A stretch of 64,000 nucleotides of DNA from Poecilobothrus nobilitatus (GCA_947095535.1 OX352772.1:221102628-221166627), one strand, 5' to 3'. Shown: positions 46,323 to 56,780, numbered from the stretch's first letter. Numbers and translations are program-made. The notes: generated from the sequence alone by a model not told the origin.

Positions 46323-47005
46323 ATAATACAACATTTAATAAAATGATAATTTTAAAACCTCAAATTTATGAGAAAATGAAGCAAAATGCGGACGTTGAAC
46401 TTAATGAGTTGGATAAAAATATGAAAAAAATATTGCTAAATAAACATCTCACGGATACTCAAAAATGGTATTTATACAGACAAAATTTATTTAAAATAAG
46501 AAACAAAAAACGACAACTTCCTAGAAATAAAGAGGAGAAAATAAAAATTACGGAAACAAAGGTACTCAAACTCGTGCAAAACCAATGTATATAGATGCGG
46601 AAACTCAATCGCATTTTCCTGAATATAAGAATGTTGGAATACAAGTTGTTCCTGAAGAAGAAGAAGTATATGAAAAAGAAGTTGATGACGAAGTATTTGA
46701 TGATGAAATTCAGGATAATGTTTTAACAAAAGCATTGTCAGCTGCTTCAGTTGGAGAACGTCTTAGAAAAAGAAAATTAATTAAAAATCAAAATGTACAA
46801 ATTTTTGAAAATGATACAGGAGACATTATAATTGTTCCTTTAGATAGCCTAAGCCCACCAACGAAAAAAGAAAAACTATAAATAGCAAAGAGTTGAATAA
46901 TTCATCAATACGTGTTTTAAAGTCAGCAGCAGGTAATACTCAAACAGAACTTAATTTTCCAATTCGTAAGAATAAATCCGCAAGCTCATGGACAACATAC
47001 AAGTA
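46319..47005 (+). pseudogene. Polinton protein of unknown function, acidic middle, two frameshifts
   Basis: The N-terminal part, 46319-46560, is helical, with KMIILKPQIYEKMKQ and LTDTQKWYLYRQ, a layout seen in a conserved but unnamed Polinton protein. After a frame change near 46555 comes MYIDAETQSHFPEY, then an acidic run (PEEEEVYEKEVDDEVFDDE, 46650-46710) and SAASVGERLRKRKL. A second change near 46875 continues as NSKELNNSSIRVLK to WTTYK and TAA at 47003-47005, overlapping the penton start by 18 bases. Function unknown. TATAAATAGC at 46877-46886 lies in its last third. Confidence 0.55.
46877..46886 (+). promoter_or_regulatory. TATAAATAGC motif before the penton-like gene
   Basis: 102 bases before the ATG at 46988 and inside the end of the previous gene. 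The same ten bases recur at 46223-46232 (87 bases before the ATG at 46319) and 49692-49701. Candidate TATA box. Confidence 0.4.
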
Positions 47006-47905
47006 AATTATGATTTTTATGTCACTTTACTCAGTGATTCATCTATGAACTATTATCCAAAAAATTCATTATCTTCTTTTACAAATAAAATGAATAAATA
47101 CATATGTGATTCAAGGTGGAAAGTCGGTATTTCAGAAATGTATGTTAATGATTTCATTCCAAATGTGTATGGTGAAGAATGGGAAAAAAGTACTCAAATA
47201 TTTATTAAAGGTATGCAGAAAGATATGATAGGAGTTGGAACATCATATATTCCATACATAGAAAAACAAATGATATGCGACTGGAAAGTTTTTCTACTAC
47301 CAACACTAATTCAAAATATACGCCCACTTAATAGGTTTACAAGAAAAGAAGTTGAACGACAGTTGATTTGGGGAATTTTTAATTTTATAAACGATGAAGC
47401 TCATTATACACAACCAACAAAAGCTGAGGAGATGCCTAAAAATTTAAGTTACACCACAATATGTGTTACTAAGCCTAAAATAGATATAAAAATAAGAGCA
47501 AATTACGCTTATACGCTCGAAGGACTTTTGACAACATGTTTCAATCAAGTATCTTTTAAAGTTACAGATTTTAAAAAATATAAATCACGTGTAATAGAAG
47601 CTTTCAAAACTTTTATAGATAGTGTACAATTGATTCCCATTAGTAAACCAGATATGTTTTTTATATACACAGACATAATTGAACCGCAAAAAATAGGTGA
47701 TAAAGATATAAGGTGTTTAATATCTGTTAACATACAAAATTCTTTCACTGATACTGTAAAAGGATTCAGTAATATTCAATATTGCAATGTGGAGAAATCA
47801 TTTAATAACATTTCATTACTTTTATGTGATAAATATGGATACAAAATAAACTTTTCCAATAGTTCAATTCCAACAAAAATTGTATTACATTTTAAAAAAG
47901 TATAA
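46988..47905 (+). CDS. Polinton minor capsid (penton-like, single jelly roll) protein
   Basis: An intact 305-aa frame. N-terminal FYVTLLSDSSMNYYPKNSLS, then RWKVGISEMYVNDFIPNVYG, are the opening strands of the Polinton penton homologue. The C-terminal half has FFIYTDIIEPQKIGDKDIR, IQYCNVEKSFNNISLLL, DKYGYKINFSNSSIP and VLHFKK, the family's closing strands. It would form the fivefold vertices of a capsid with the major capsid protein at 48395. The start overlaps the preceding frame by 18 bases. There is no lesion here, although the neighbouring genes are broken, so the element died recently. Confidence 0.88.
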   Translation: MDNIQVNYDFYVTLLSDSSMNYYPKNSLSSFTNKMNKYICDSRWKVGISEMYVNDFIPNVYGEEWEKSTQIFIKGMQKDMIGVGTSYIPYIEKQMICDWKVFLLPTLIQNIRPLNRFTRKEVERQLIWGIFNFINDEAHYTQPTKAEEMPKNLSYTTICVTKPKIDIKIRANYAYTLEGLLTTCFNQVSFKVTDFKKYKSRVIEAFKTFIDSVQLIPISKPDMFFIYTDIIEPQKIGDKDIRCLISVNIQNSFTDTVKGFSNIQYCNVEKSFNNISLLLCDKYGYKINFSNSSIPTKIVLHFKKV

Positions 47906-47908
47906 ATA
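47901..47908 (+). promoter_or_regulatory. TATAAATA motif at the penton stop codon
   Basis: TATAAATA covers the TAA (47903-47905) and lies 51 bases before ATG 47952. Candidate TATA box for the PX-like/major-capsid pair. Confidence 0.45.
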
Positions 47909-47951
47909 AAAGCGATTTTACAAAACTATATATTATTTTATTTTATTCATT

Positions 47952-48398
47952 ATGGAGAGAGCGTACTACAAATATTATTTAGTTCAATCAGGAAAAGGTC
48001 TTGAGGATAATGATCCTTTGTTACACTCAATTGTACCTTACCAAAGGGGACGAGGGTTAGGGAGCTTTTTCGGTGGTCTTTTTAGATATTTAAAACCAAT
48101 ATTTACGTCTGGAGCTAATATATTAAAAAAAGAGATTATTAACTCTGGTATTAATGCATTATCTGATATTGCCACAGGTGCAAATGTAAAAGAAGTGGTT
48201 CAAGATCGAAGTAAAGAGATAATGAAAAATGTAAGACGAGGTGCAGTTCGGAAACTCAATGAAATGTATGGACAAGGCAAAAGAAAACGAAGAAAACCTA
48301 TAAAAAGACCTCTCATTAATAATTTAAATTATTTTACGTCGAAGCGACGCAAAGTTAATAACAAAAACAAACAAAAAGATATTTTTGAATACTTATGA
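47952..48398 (+). CDS. Polinton PX-like minor virion protein
   Basis: An intact 148-aa frame. The N-terminus has YYLVQSGKGLE and PYQRGRGLGSFFGGLFRYLK, a Gly/Arg-rich then amphipathic helix. The middle has GANILKKEIINSGINALSD, and the C-terminus is very basic (GQGKRKRRKPIKR). This matches the small core or cement proteins between penton and major capsid genes in Polintons and adintoviruses, with an adenovirus pX/pVI-like layout. The Lys/Arg tail suggests DNA binding. The TGA overlaps the major capsid ATG (ATGA, 48395-48398). Confidence 0.8.
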   Translation: MERAYYKYYLVQSGKGLEDNDPLLHSIVPYQRGRGLGSFFGGLFRYLKPIFTSGANILKKEIINSGINALSDIATGANVKEVVQDRSKEIMKNVRRGAVRKLNEMYGQGKRKRRKPIKRPLINNLNYFTSKRRKVNNKNKQKDIFEYL

Positions 48399-49696
48399 TT
48401 GAATGTATGAAATCAGAGCTTGATATTTTTAAAACACAGCCTATTCAGTCAAGTATTTTACGATCTGAAGAAGTTTCCTATAACTCTATTGCTTCTTTAG
48501 ATAATCCATCTGTCATAGAATTTGTTTCACTAGGGCACGGTGATACATATAGAGACTTTTCTTCGACATATCCAAAATTAAAAGTACAAATTTTAAAAAA
48601 AGATGGAACTCAATGGAATAAAGATAAAAAAAACTGATGGAACACCTATACAACAACCAAGTGTGGTTAATAATATGTTACATTCATTAATAAAACAATG
48701 CAATGTTCAACTAAATGGAAAGAATATATCTCCATCAGATGGCAATTATCATTACAGAGCTTATATTGAATCATTGTTAAATTATGGTACGGATGCCGCT
48801 ACAACGCATTTCTAGTGTGGGGGATGGATGTTAGATAAACCAAATATAGCAAAAACAGATAATAGTGGTTCAAAAGAACGTCAAAAATTATACCAAAATA
48901 GCAATGTAGTGGAACTTATGGGGAAACTACATTTAGATATGTTTAACCAACCTACACTTCTTATAAACAATGTCGATGTTCGAGTTATCCTAACATTAGA
49001 AAAACCAGATTTTTACCTCTTTGCAGATGATACTGATGAATCTCAACTGAAAATTTTAGAAGCCACTTTATTTATGAGACATATAACAATTAATCCTAGT
49101 GTGCTATTAGCACATAATGCTGAATTGAAAAAAACTAATGCCAAATACAATTACAAACGGGTAGAGGTAAAAACTTTTACCATTCCACAGAATAGTTCAT
49201 CAATATCACTTGATAATGTGTTTATTGGACAGTTGCCAAACACAATCAATTTTTGTATGACAGAAAATACAGGTTACTCTGGAAAAAGGTCAAAAAACCC
49301 ATACAATTTTAAACATTTTGATATTTCACAATTTGTATTAAACGTAAATGGTATTCAAATACCTAATTCAGCAATAGAAACCAGTTTTTCAGATGAAAAT
49401 AATTGCTGCACAAGAGCATACAGTACACTTTTTTCAGGAACTGGAATTTACCATAATGATAAAGGTCATCAGATAACAAAAACCATGTTTAGTAATGGGT
49501 TTTCATTCTAGCTTTTGATTTAACTCCAGATGCATCAGGAAATGAAGTGTGTCAAGGTCTACTAAATCAAGGTACAGTTAGAATTGAGGCAAGGCTATCA
49601 AAACCACTTACATCTACACTGACTGCTATTGTTTACGGAGAATTTTATGCTAGTTTACAAATTGATAAAAACCGAAATATATTCTCAAACCTATAA
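48395..49696 (+). pseudogene. Polinton major capsid protein (double jelly roll), three lesions
   Basis: The opening KSELDIFKTQPIQSSI, SLDNPSVIEFVSLGHGDTY and DFSSTYPKLKVQIL is the standard Polinton major capsid start. The second part continues with VVNNMLHSLIKQCNVQLNGK and YHYRAYIESLLNYG, then MLDKPNIAKTDNSGSKER and KLHLDMFNQPTLLINNVDV. The end has AFDLTPDASG and IVYGEFYASLQIDKNRN, stop at 49694-49696. Lesions: a frame change near 48635, a TAG at 48813-48815 in an otherwise continuing frame, and a frame change near 49509. The family's trimer forms capsid faces. Total length near 430 codons is normal. Confidence 0.93.
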
Positions 49697-49701
49697 ATAG
49701 C
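49692..49701 (+). promoter_or_regulatory. TATAAATAGC motif at the major capsid stop codon
   Basis: Covers TAA at 49694-49696; 42 bases before ATG 49734. Identical in ten bases to 46223 and 46877. Confidence 0.5.
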
Positions 49702-49733
49702 ATACATAAAAGTAAATTTGAATATTTGACAAA

Positions 49734-50066
49734 ATGTCACTGTCTTGTGCACTTCTGGATATAACATTTTGTAGTGATGATAATAATACCTTGTTTGCGA
49801 AAGATATTTGTGTAGTTGGTATTAAAGAACCTTGTAAAAAGTTTATAAAAGAGCTCAAGTATAAATTTCCAACTAGGGATTTTATAAATGATAATTTTGA
49901 TAATTACTCTTTTGGAACTGTGTACAACGATAAAATAAATAAAGAGCTCTGTCAAATACTAGAAAAATTTGATGTTATTATAACAAATAAAAAAATCGAA
50001 AAATAGTTTTTACCAAATTATATTAAAGAAACAACTAAAGTATATGACTTGAGTCAATTTGATTGA
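49734..50066 (+). pseudogene. Polinton nuclease-like protein B, one nonsense codon
   Basis: The open part starts MSLSCALLDITFCSDDN, with KDICVVGIKE, FDNYSFGTVYNDKINKE and DVIITNKKIEK. A TAG at 50004-50006 is followed in the same frame by FLPNYIKETTKVYDLSQFD and TGA (50064-50066). It lines up piece by piece with nuclease-like protein A at 44656-45143: Asp-containing strand, K(D/E)(I/L) strand, a G-x-x-W/Y turn, a (G/N)xxKK helix, a DLS strand. The shorter C-terminus lacks the Cys/His end. Function is inferred only. The TGA overlaps the protease ATG at 50066 (TGATG), so both are probably on one transcript. Confidence 0.6.
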
Positions 50067-50555
50067 TGAATACCCTAGAGATAAGTGACGTATTAAGATG
50101 CAACAAACACACACGTAAATTTTTTAAAGGAGTTTTTGCTCTGGATCAACTCCCCAGAATAATTGGAAAACAAACTTTTTTAATTGTAAACACTGATAAA
50201 TCAAAAGATCAGGGAACACATTGGTTAGCTATTTTTAAGCCAAAGAATGACTGTGTTGAATATTTTGATTCGTTTGGTAGAAAACCAGATAAACTAGAAA
50301 TTTTAAGTTACTTAAAAAAACCAATGTATAATTTTTAATAAGAAACAGTTACAAAGTAACTATTCAGATGTCTGTGGGCAATATTGTTGTGTTTATACGT
50401 GGTATAGATGTTGCGATTATAGTATGAACGCTTTTTTAAAAAAATTTAATAAAGGAAATCAACTAGAAAACGATAAGTATATTTTAAGTTCCTTTCAAAA
50501 TGTATTTGGAAAATATAACTCATTACAAATTTGTGTTCCTAAAACGTATAAATAA
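50066..50555 (+). pseudogene. Adenain-like cysteine protease, one frameshift
   Basis: MNTLEISDVLRCNKHTRKFF and GVFALDQLPR start it. The catalytic His is in GTHWLAIF (50215-50238) and the acidic partner in VEYFDSFGRKP (50255-50287). After a frame change near 50335 come SDVCGQYCCVYTWY, with Gln and catalytic Cys, and DYSMNAFLKKF. TAA at 50553-50555. This is the maturation protease of adenovirus/Polinton type, which cleaves capsid precursors. The ATG overlaps the previous stop. Confidence 0.92.
50547..50554 (+). promoter_or_regulatory. TATAAATA motif at the protease stop codon
   Basis: Overlaps the protease TAA and lies 47 bases before the ATG at 50594. Fourth motif placed this way. Confidence 0.45.
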
Positions 50556-50593
50556 TAAAAACAATATAAACAGGTTTTAGTAAAATTAAAGGA

Positions 50594-51157
50594 ATGGAAG
50601 CACCAGGTCAGAACACAAATTTATTGCTAAGTTACACATATTTTCTCAATAAGAGTCATACATTAAAAATTGCTGTTGGATTTGACAGTGAGTCATTTGA
50701 AGTCTCAAGTATAATTCACCGTATTGGTAAAAAGTCAATTGTTTTAAAATATCATGAATGGAATAAATTTTATTACGAATTTAACAAAAAACTCGATAAG
50801 GTGATAATAAAAGATATAAAACAGAACTTTCATCATGGGCTAAAATCAGCGAACTGGCAAAGTATAAGTATCAACAAAGAAGAAGCAGAGCAGTTTTACA
50901 ATTTAAGCGATTTTCTTCACGCAGTGATGACCTATTATAAATCTGCTGAGTTAAATGTAAAAGACTATGTTCAGGAATATCTAAATTTATGTGTCGAGCA
51001 ACAAGTATTTAGGTTAAAAAGAGAAATTTATGTACCAATACAACGTTTTAATGTACAATGTAATTATTCAAGGTTATTTTTTGAAATTCCTGTAATTTTA
51101 AAGGAACAAATCTGTAATATACTACATAAAACAAACAAAATAAATCACAGCAAATAA
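50594..51157 (+). CDS. Intact 187-aa Polinton protein, unknown function
   Basis: ATG 50594, TAA 51155. Short beta-rich N-terminus (LLLSYTYFLN, LKIAVGFDSESFEVSS), then a helical middle (ISINKEEAEQFYNLSDFLHA) and basic C-terminus (PIQRFNVQCNYSRLFFEI). It sits where unnamed proteins occur in arthropod Polintons, between protease and integrase. No catalytic motif, membrane segment or signal peptide. A DNA-binding or capsid-assembly accessory is possible but unsupported. The frame is undamaged. Confidence 0.7.
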   Translation: MEAPGQNTNLLLSYTYFLNKSHTLKIAVGFDSESFEVSSIIHRIGKKSIVLKYHEWNKFYYEFNKKLDKVIIKDIKQNFHHGLKSANWQSISINKEEAEQFYNLSDFLHAVMTYYKSAELNVKDYVQEYLNLCVEQQVFRLKREIYVPIQRFNVQCNYSRLFFEIPVILKEQICNILHKTNKINHSK

Positions 51158-51231
51158 TATAAAAATTTTTATTTTTTATTTATATGTTTTAGATAGACAA
51201 ATATTTTTCTGTACACCTTTCACTAGATTAT

Positions 51232-51528
51232 TTAATTAAAATTATTTAGGATTATTAAATCATTGAAATAATCAAGATCTCTCTGCTGATTATTTATGTC
51301 CCAAATTTCATTAAATGGAACTGCTTCCTCATCTTCCTCAATTTCTTCTTCCACTTCTTCTTCTTCGTCTTCTAATTCAACTATCTGGAACGGTGGTATA
51401 AATTCCTCAGTTTCTGCTAAATCTTCATCGTCCATAGTGGACGTAATTTCATTTTCTTGTATATGACCTTGTGTATTTACATCATCTACAGTTTCTTTAA
51501 ATGGAAATGATGTGGAATCAGGCAGCAT
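51232..51528 (-). CDS. Acidic 98-aa protein
   Basis: An open - frame with an extreme acidic segment (LEDEEEEVEEEIEEDEEAV, about 51395-51340) between hydrophobic patches, ending DYFNDLIILNNFN. Convergent with the 187-aa gene and divergent from the integrase, in a compact region with no other use for the sequence. Acidic composition alone gives no function; it may be a charge-mimic or activator-like partner. A long GAA/GAG run can also arise by chance, so confidence is moderate. Confidence 0.5.
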   Translation of the reverse strand: MLPDSTSFPFKETVDDVNTQGHIQENEITSTMDDEDLAETEEFIPPFQIVELEDEEEEVEEEIEEDEEAVPFNEIWDINNQQRDLDYFNDLIILNNFN

Positions 51529-51609
51529 TTCAATGAGTTATTGAGGAGTCAGAATCGAAATGAATTAAATTTGAAAATAAAAGTTGACTAATATACTCAT
51601 GTAGAAAAG

Positions 51610-51617
51610 TATAAAAG
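51610..51617 (+). promoter_or_regulatory. TATAAAAG motif upstream of the integrase
   Basis: 109 bases before ATG 51719 and 82 bases from the leftward acidic ORF. Weak candidate; the region is AT-rich. Confidence 0.25.
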
Positions 51618-51718
51618 CAAATTAAACTCAATTAGATGATTAGTTTAAACCATGCTTTGGTCTATCATTTTATGCATAATAATTATTATAACATTACCTT
51701 TGACATTTTTAAAACAAA

Positions 51719-52641
51719 ATGTCAAGAGCTCAAATAGTGACTGAAATTCATAGATAGGCAAGACGTACATTTCTTAGAAGAAAATTCAAACAGAAAGGTC
51801 TAAATGACACGTGGCAAATCGATTTAGTCGAAATGATACCTTATGGAAAATTTAATAATGGTTATAAATATATGCTGACGGTCATTGATACTTTTTCCAA
51901 ATATGCCTATGCTGAACCTGTGAAAACAAAAAATGCTGAAAATGTTTTAAATGCCCTGAAATCAATTTTTGAGCGCGCTAAAGTTATACCCAAAAATATT
52001 CACTCTGATCAAGGCAAAGAGTTTTTTAATTCACAATTCCAAAACTATATGAGAGAAAAAATAATCAATCACTATCATACATACAGTGAATTAAAAGCAT
52101 CAATTGTTGAACGATTTAATCGTACAATGAAAAATTCTATGTGGAAAAAATTTAGTCTAAATGGAAATTATAAATGGTTATCTATTCTGCAATCAATAAT
52201 AAAAGATTATAATTCAAGAAAACATTCTACAATAAAGCTTCCACCTGAAAAAGTTACGCGGAAAAATGAAAGAAATATATTCAAAAAAATATATATATGC
52301 AACCTAAAATTTTTCAAAAAAGTAAATATAAGGTTGGTGAATATGTAAGAATAAGTAAATATAAAGGTCACTTCGAAAAAAGCTATCAACCAAATTGGTC
52401 AACTGAAATATTTAAAATTGATAAGATCAATAATACCTATCCAGTTACATATCAATTATCAGATTATAAAAATAATCCTATTTCAGGTGGTTTCTACAAA
52501 GAGGAACTCACTCCTGTTAAATATCCAAATTCTTACCTGGTAGAAAAAATTATTAAAAAACAAGGTAATCAAGTTTTTGTTAAATGGTTAGGGTTCAATG
52601 ATGATCATAATACTTGGATTAATAAAAAAAATAGTATTTAA
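51719..52641 (+). pseudogene. Polinton integrase with DDE core and chromodomain, two lesions
   Basis: From ATG 51719, a TAG at 51755-51757 interrupts the N-terminus, then the frame is open. The catalytic triad is in DTWQIDLVEM (51816-51836), NIHSDQGKEFFN (51998-52033) and ASIVERFNRTMKN (52099-52137); the D-to-E spacing of about 35 residues is the DD35E pattern. A frame change near 52297 leads to KYKVGEYVRISKYKGHF, an SH3-like part, and YLVEKIIKKQGNQVFVKWLG followed by FNDDHNTWI, a chromodomain (52540-52625). It inserts the element DNA; the chromodomain may direct it to modified chromatin. Confidence 0.94.
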
Positions 52642-52723
52642 TAAATTTGAACATATTTTATATTTATTTGTGTTATTTATACCAACATTTTTAAATAAAA
52701 ATTTAAACATTATATTTCTAATT

Positions 52724-55700
52724 AATTATTAACATTAGATCTTTTATATCCATAGGGAAATGAAGTACCATCTTCCATAAATTTACGTTTTTCTAACCTA
52801 GTTTGATATTTTTTTATTTCAGGAACTGTGATAACTTTATGCTCTTTATTACGTCGAATATTTTGTAAAAGTATATATATATCGTTGTCTTCCTTCACAT
52901 TTAGCACCGCTTCTTTAATTGTATTAAAATTTATTTTTTGGGAGGCTGTATAGTTTAAACAAATTCCTTTAACTTTACAAACTAGTTTTTCTTCATTGTC
53001 TTTCGTACTGTGAACTTTATATCCTTAGTTTTTAGGGCCTCCACTTACAAATTCTGTAATGTAACTTCCAACACCATAACATTCTAGTTCATCGGTCATA
53101 TCTCCTATAAAATCCCCTGTTTGGGGTTCATATTCTCCTGTACGACTTATATATATTACGGAATCAGTATCATAATATGAAACTCTATCATTTAGTTTTT
53201 CTAAATAGCTATATAATTTTAAACGTGCTTGAGTAGTTGTGTAAGCTGCAATACACACATTTACAGTAGATAATAATTCACCTGCTTCTTCTTTGTACTG
53301 CCAATTAACTATAATGTTTTCCTCACTTACTGGAAGAATACGACAAACATCTATAGACGGATTTGTTAACATGTCATATAAATCCTTAGGTTGATTAATA
53401 ATTATTGTTTTTTTTAAGTTTTCTCTCTGTCCAAATTTACCCCAAAAAGAATTAAGCATTAATTTTGCAAAGGATCGTAGTCCCTGATTATTAATAATTT
53501 CATTAAATTCTAGTTGAATATTTTCATTTCTAAGAAAATCCGTTATATACTTTTCTTTCTCTTCCTTTGTTATACAGTTACTAGGCCATCCCGATGCCTG
53601 TTGTTTTATTTTTAAAAATTTGTTGACCATTTGTGTGAAAAGGCCATCTGTTTTTGTTACACCATTGTATTGACATATGTTGTAACTCCATATTTCATGA
53701 ATTTCTAATATTTTATATTTCAATTCAAGAGCTTTTAACACTTCATCAATAATCCATGTTCCAAGTAAAGTTCTTTCGTTATCATTATGTAAACAAAATT
53801 CAATTAGGTTTTTTTCCTCACTACATGTGCGACATAAGGAAAACATTAATTTGTTGTTTTGTTTTACAGGTAATACTGGATGTATAAGATTTTCTGGTGG
53901 TAAAATTTCACATTTTATAAGTCCATTCAAATCTTTTAAATTTTGTTTAGTACAATTAACGTTTCCTACATAAACATCTGGATGACCAACAGGAAATTTT
54001 CCATATTTGCAAACCCATGGATATAAAGAACAAATATCTATATATTTTATTTTTTCTTCTTTTTTACATTTGTAGTAGTTGTAAACATTATCTGTACGAC
54101 CACCATAAAAAGAATCCCAAAGTTTTAATGGTGAAAGTTGTACTAATGGATGGTTATTTAAGTAATTCATTTTGCTTTTACTTATTTGAGAATAAAAATC
54201 ACATTCCCACATTTCAATTACACCGTAATCTAATCTTTTCAACCTATCAGATTTTCTAAAAGTTCTATCATATCGTTCATTCATTGTATCATTTTTATCA
54301 TCATATAAATATGAATTACGATAACGTGGAAAACAGTTAGGATGACCGTGATAATAACATCCATAAAATTCAAAAACTTGATTAGTTTCTGAACAAAAAC
54401 CATCAACTTTTACACCGGCTACGACAGCTTCTTTTTGTTTAGCAGCATGTCTAATGTTAATATTCCGTTTTTCCTCTTCCCAAACCAACCATTGAATAGC
54501 TGCCTTTGATTGGTTATCTGAATACCTATACCCGTTTTTGGGTATTAAACCAATCGTATCTGTTTTTAAAAAATTACGTCTAAATACAAGATTGCAAGCA
54601 GACGCTATAGTTGTAGCCTCTAGAAAAGGTTCAACGTTACATTCTCTAAGAAAAAATTCTCTGAATTTTAAACATGATTGCGTTAGTATTGCTACGTCGT
54701 TTATACAATATTTTACAATATCATTTTTCATATAGAATTTATCATTTTTGTGATCTTCATACCATTTCAGAAATACTTCACGTTCGTTAGTTTTCATGGT
54801 ATTTGGGGTATAATATTCAACAGGTGGTAATGGTCCAATATAATTTTTATTTTCCGTTGTATTGAAGAGATGCGGGAAATATCCTTTTTTCAAATCAATT
54901 TGTAAATCAAAAGCCTTTGGTAATTTTGATAATGCCATTGCAAAGTAATTAATGGAGTCAATAAATTTGATGTTATCTAATAACATCATGATAATTTTTG
55001 AACCTCGCATAATTAGTTTAGTTTTTAAAGAAGTTTTTTCTAATATAATATTTAAAATAAATTGATGGTCAAAAGATTGTCTATTATGTGCTATTACCAC
55101 GACAGTTTTGAATTCTTTTCTTATCTCCATTATGTACATCAGAAATTGCTCTATAATATTCCCCAGTTTAATTCCTCTTCTCCTAAATTTACATGTTTCA
55201 CAAAAATATAACGAGGACAACGAAATACATGCGTCACATCTTTGCTCGAAAACACACAAATTTGGTTCATGTAGTTTAATATCTGATAGAATGCCTCTTA
55301 TGTACTTCTCTCCAAAAGCTTTTTCTTGTTGTGTTTCCAAATCGTAAAATATATAAATAAAATTTTTTAGTTTAGGTTGATTTTTGTTTTGTTGAATAAA
55401 ACATTTATGATTCTCACGAACATAGTTACTGCAAATCTTGCAAAAGTATTCACCACATACATGGTTTCTGTCGGCTCTATAAAGTTTTAAGCAAGACAAA
55501 CATTTTTTAACCTCGTCACAAATACTTTTGCGTTTTGAACTTGACACCCTATGGTTATCTAAACACATTCGACCTCGAAATGAACGATTACAATCATTGC
55601 ATAAAATTTTTTTTAAATTATTAAGACAGGGTGGAGAATTTTGACAGCATGGACATGCTCCTCTGCATCTATGATTACTTTTGTTGTTGTATGGAATGTG

Positions 55701-56200
55701 GCAATTTTCACAATAATAACTAGCGCAAAAGGTTGCAGTCAGCGATTTTATTACGTTGTAGTGATTTTTATAAAACAACAAATTTAGCCGTTTTTCAGGT
55801 CCAATTCCCTCAAATATTACTTCTCTGCCTCTTGTTCCTCATTTGTACACAACAATTTTATAATTTTTCAAATATTCTTGAAACTTTTTGAGTTCCTGTA
55901 TTCCACAACCTTTATTTGGAATTTTTACTCCTGCATTTTTAGTTAGTTCGACAGCTTTTAAAGTTTGTAATTTTCCTGTATCATTACGAATTTGTGTTTG
56001 TAGTTCTTATCATTTTTAGTTTGTGATATTGACACAATTAAGGCCTGAGGTAGACATAAATTGTTTTTGTTTTTAATGCAAATTATTCCCTTTCGCTTTA
56101 AGCTTTCCTCATCATATGATGAATATTTTTGTGATCTTGCTCCCCCAAATGGTAGCCTTACAGAAGTAACTGAAAGACAAAATGTATCTGTGCTTAAATC
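52724..56200 (-). pseudogene. Polinton protein-primed DNA polymerase B, two nonsense codons plus gap
   Basis: A 918-codon open core runs from 55781 to 53025. It contains Cys-rich finger repeats (residues 24-130), exonuclease motif I (YIFYDLETQ, residues 143-151), AHNRQSFDHQFIL (exo II), and the palm motifs SLYPW (near 587), LMLNSFWGKFGQ (near 775) and YYDTDSVIYI (871-873 are Asp-Thr-Asp). The TAA at 53025-53027 falls in GGPKN*GYKV, where the family has Tyr. The same frame then stays open to about 52724, giving the C-terminal thumb. Upstream of 55781 the frame is open to a TGA at about 55840, beyond which VKIPNKGCGIQELKKFQEYL continues. The N-terminus lies across or beyond the assembly gap. 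Confidence 0.96.
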
Positions 56201-56300
56201 TGTAACATAAAAACAAAATAAAAGTATTAATAATAAAAATAATAATGAAGTATTTACCTAGTAGTTACCTTCAGAATTACTTTGAAAATTTTTGATATCA

Positions 56301-56500
56301 NNNNNNNNNNNNNNNNNNNNNNNNNNNNNNNNNNNNNNNNNNNNNNNNNNNNNNNNNNNNNNNNNNNNNNNNNNNNNNNNNNNNNNNNNNNNNNNNNNNN
56401 NNNNNNNNNNNNNNNNNNNNNNNNNNNNNNNNNNNNNNNNNNNNNNNNNNNNNNNNNNNNNNNNNNNNNNNNNNNNNNNNNNNNNNNNNNNNNNNNNNNN
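56301..56500. other. Assembly gap, 200 N
   Basis: 200 consecutive unknown bases. It hides part of the Polinton right end. Any ORF called across it is meaningless. Confidence 1.
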
Positions 56501-56780
56501 AAATCGTTATCCATTTGAAATCTACAAATCTTTAAACTTTTGAACTCTTTTTCACTATGTTTAAAGAATGATATAATTATTATTTCTTATTTTTTAGTTG
56601 AATGTCTAATGTATTATAATGTATATAAATTTCGTTTTTGTAAAAATACTTTGTACCTTTTGTAATAAATGTTGTTAATTTAATTTCATTTTGTAAATTG
56701 TTTAAACTAAAAAAAATTGTAAATTGCTTGAACTAAACAAATAAATAAATGACAAATATATAAATTAATGATAAATATAT
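56501..56780. other. AT-rich DNA starting with a gypsy-leader-like repeat
   Basis: The first 60 bases (AAATCGTTATCCATTTGAAA, CTTTTGAACTCTTTTTCA) match 37621-37680, just before the gypsy gag. The rest is A/T-rich without genes. Confidence 0.5.

Larger units (their letters stand above)
44405..56300. mobile_element. Polinton/Maverick, nearly complete
   Basis: It carries packaging ATPase, minor and major capsid proteins, adenain-like protease, retrovirus-like integrase with chromodomain and protein-primed DNA polymerase B: the full diagnostic set of Polintons, which also mark the related adintoviruses. Leftward genes are at the left edge (two) and right side (polymerase, acidic ORF); the block from 45.2 to 52.6 kb is otherwise rightward. 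Terminal inverted repeats and the 6-bp target duplication could not be placed: the left end is somewhere in 42-44.4 kb and the right end lies in or past the assembly gap. Confidence 0.97.

Noticed and set aside
56254..56543. Open frames of 78-86 aa across the gap
   Set aside because: They consist of unknown residues from the 200 N.
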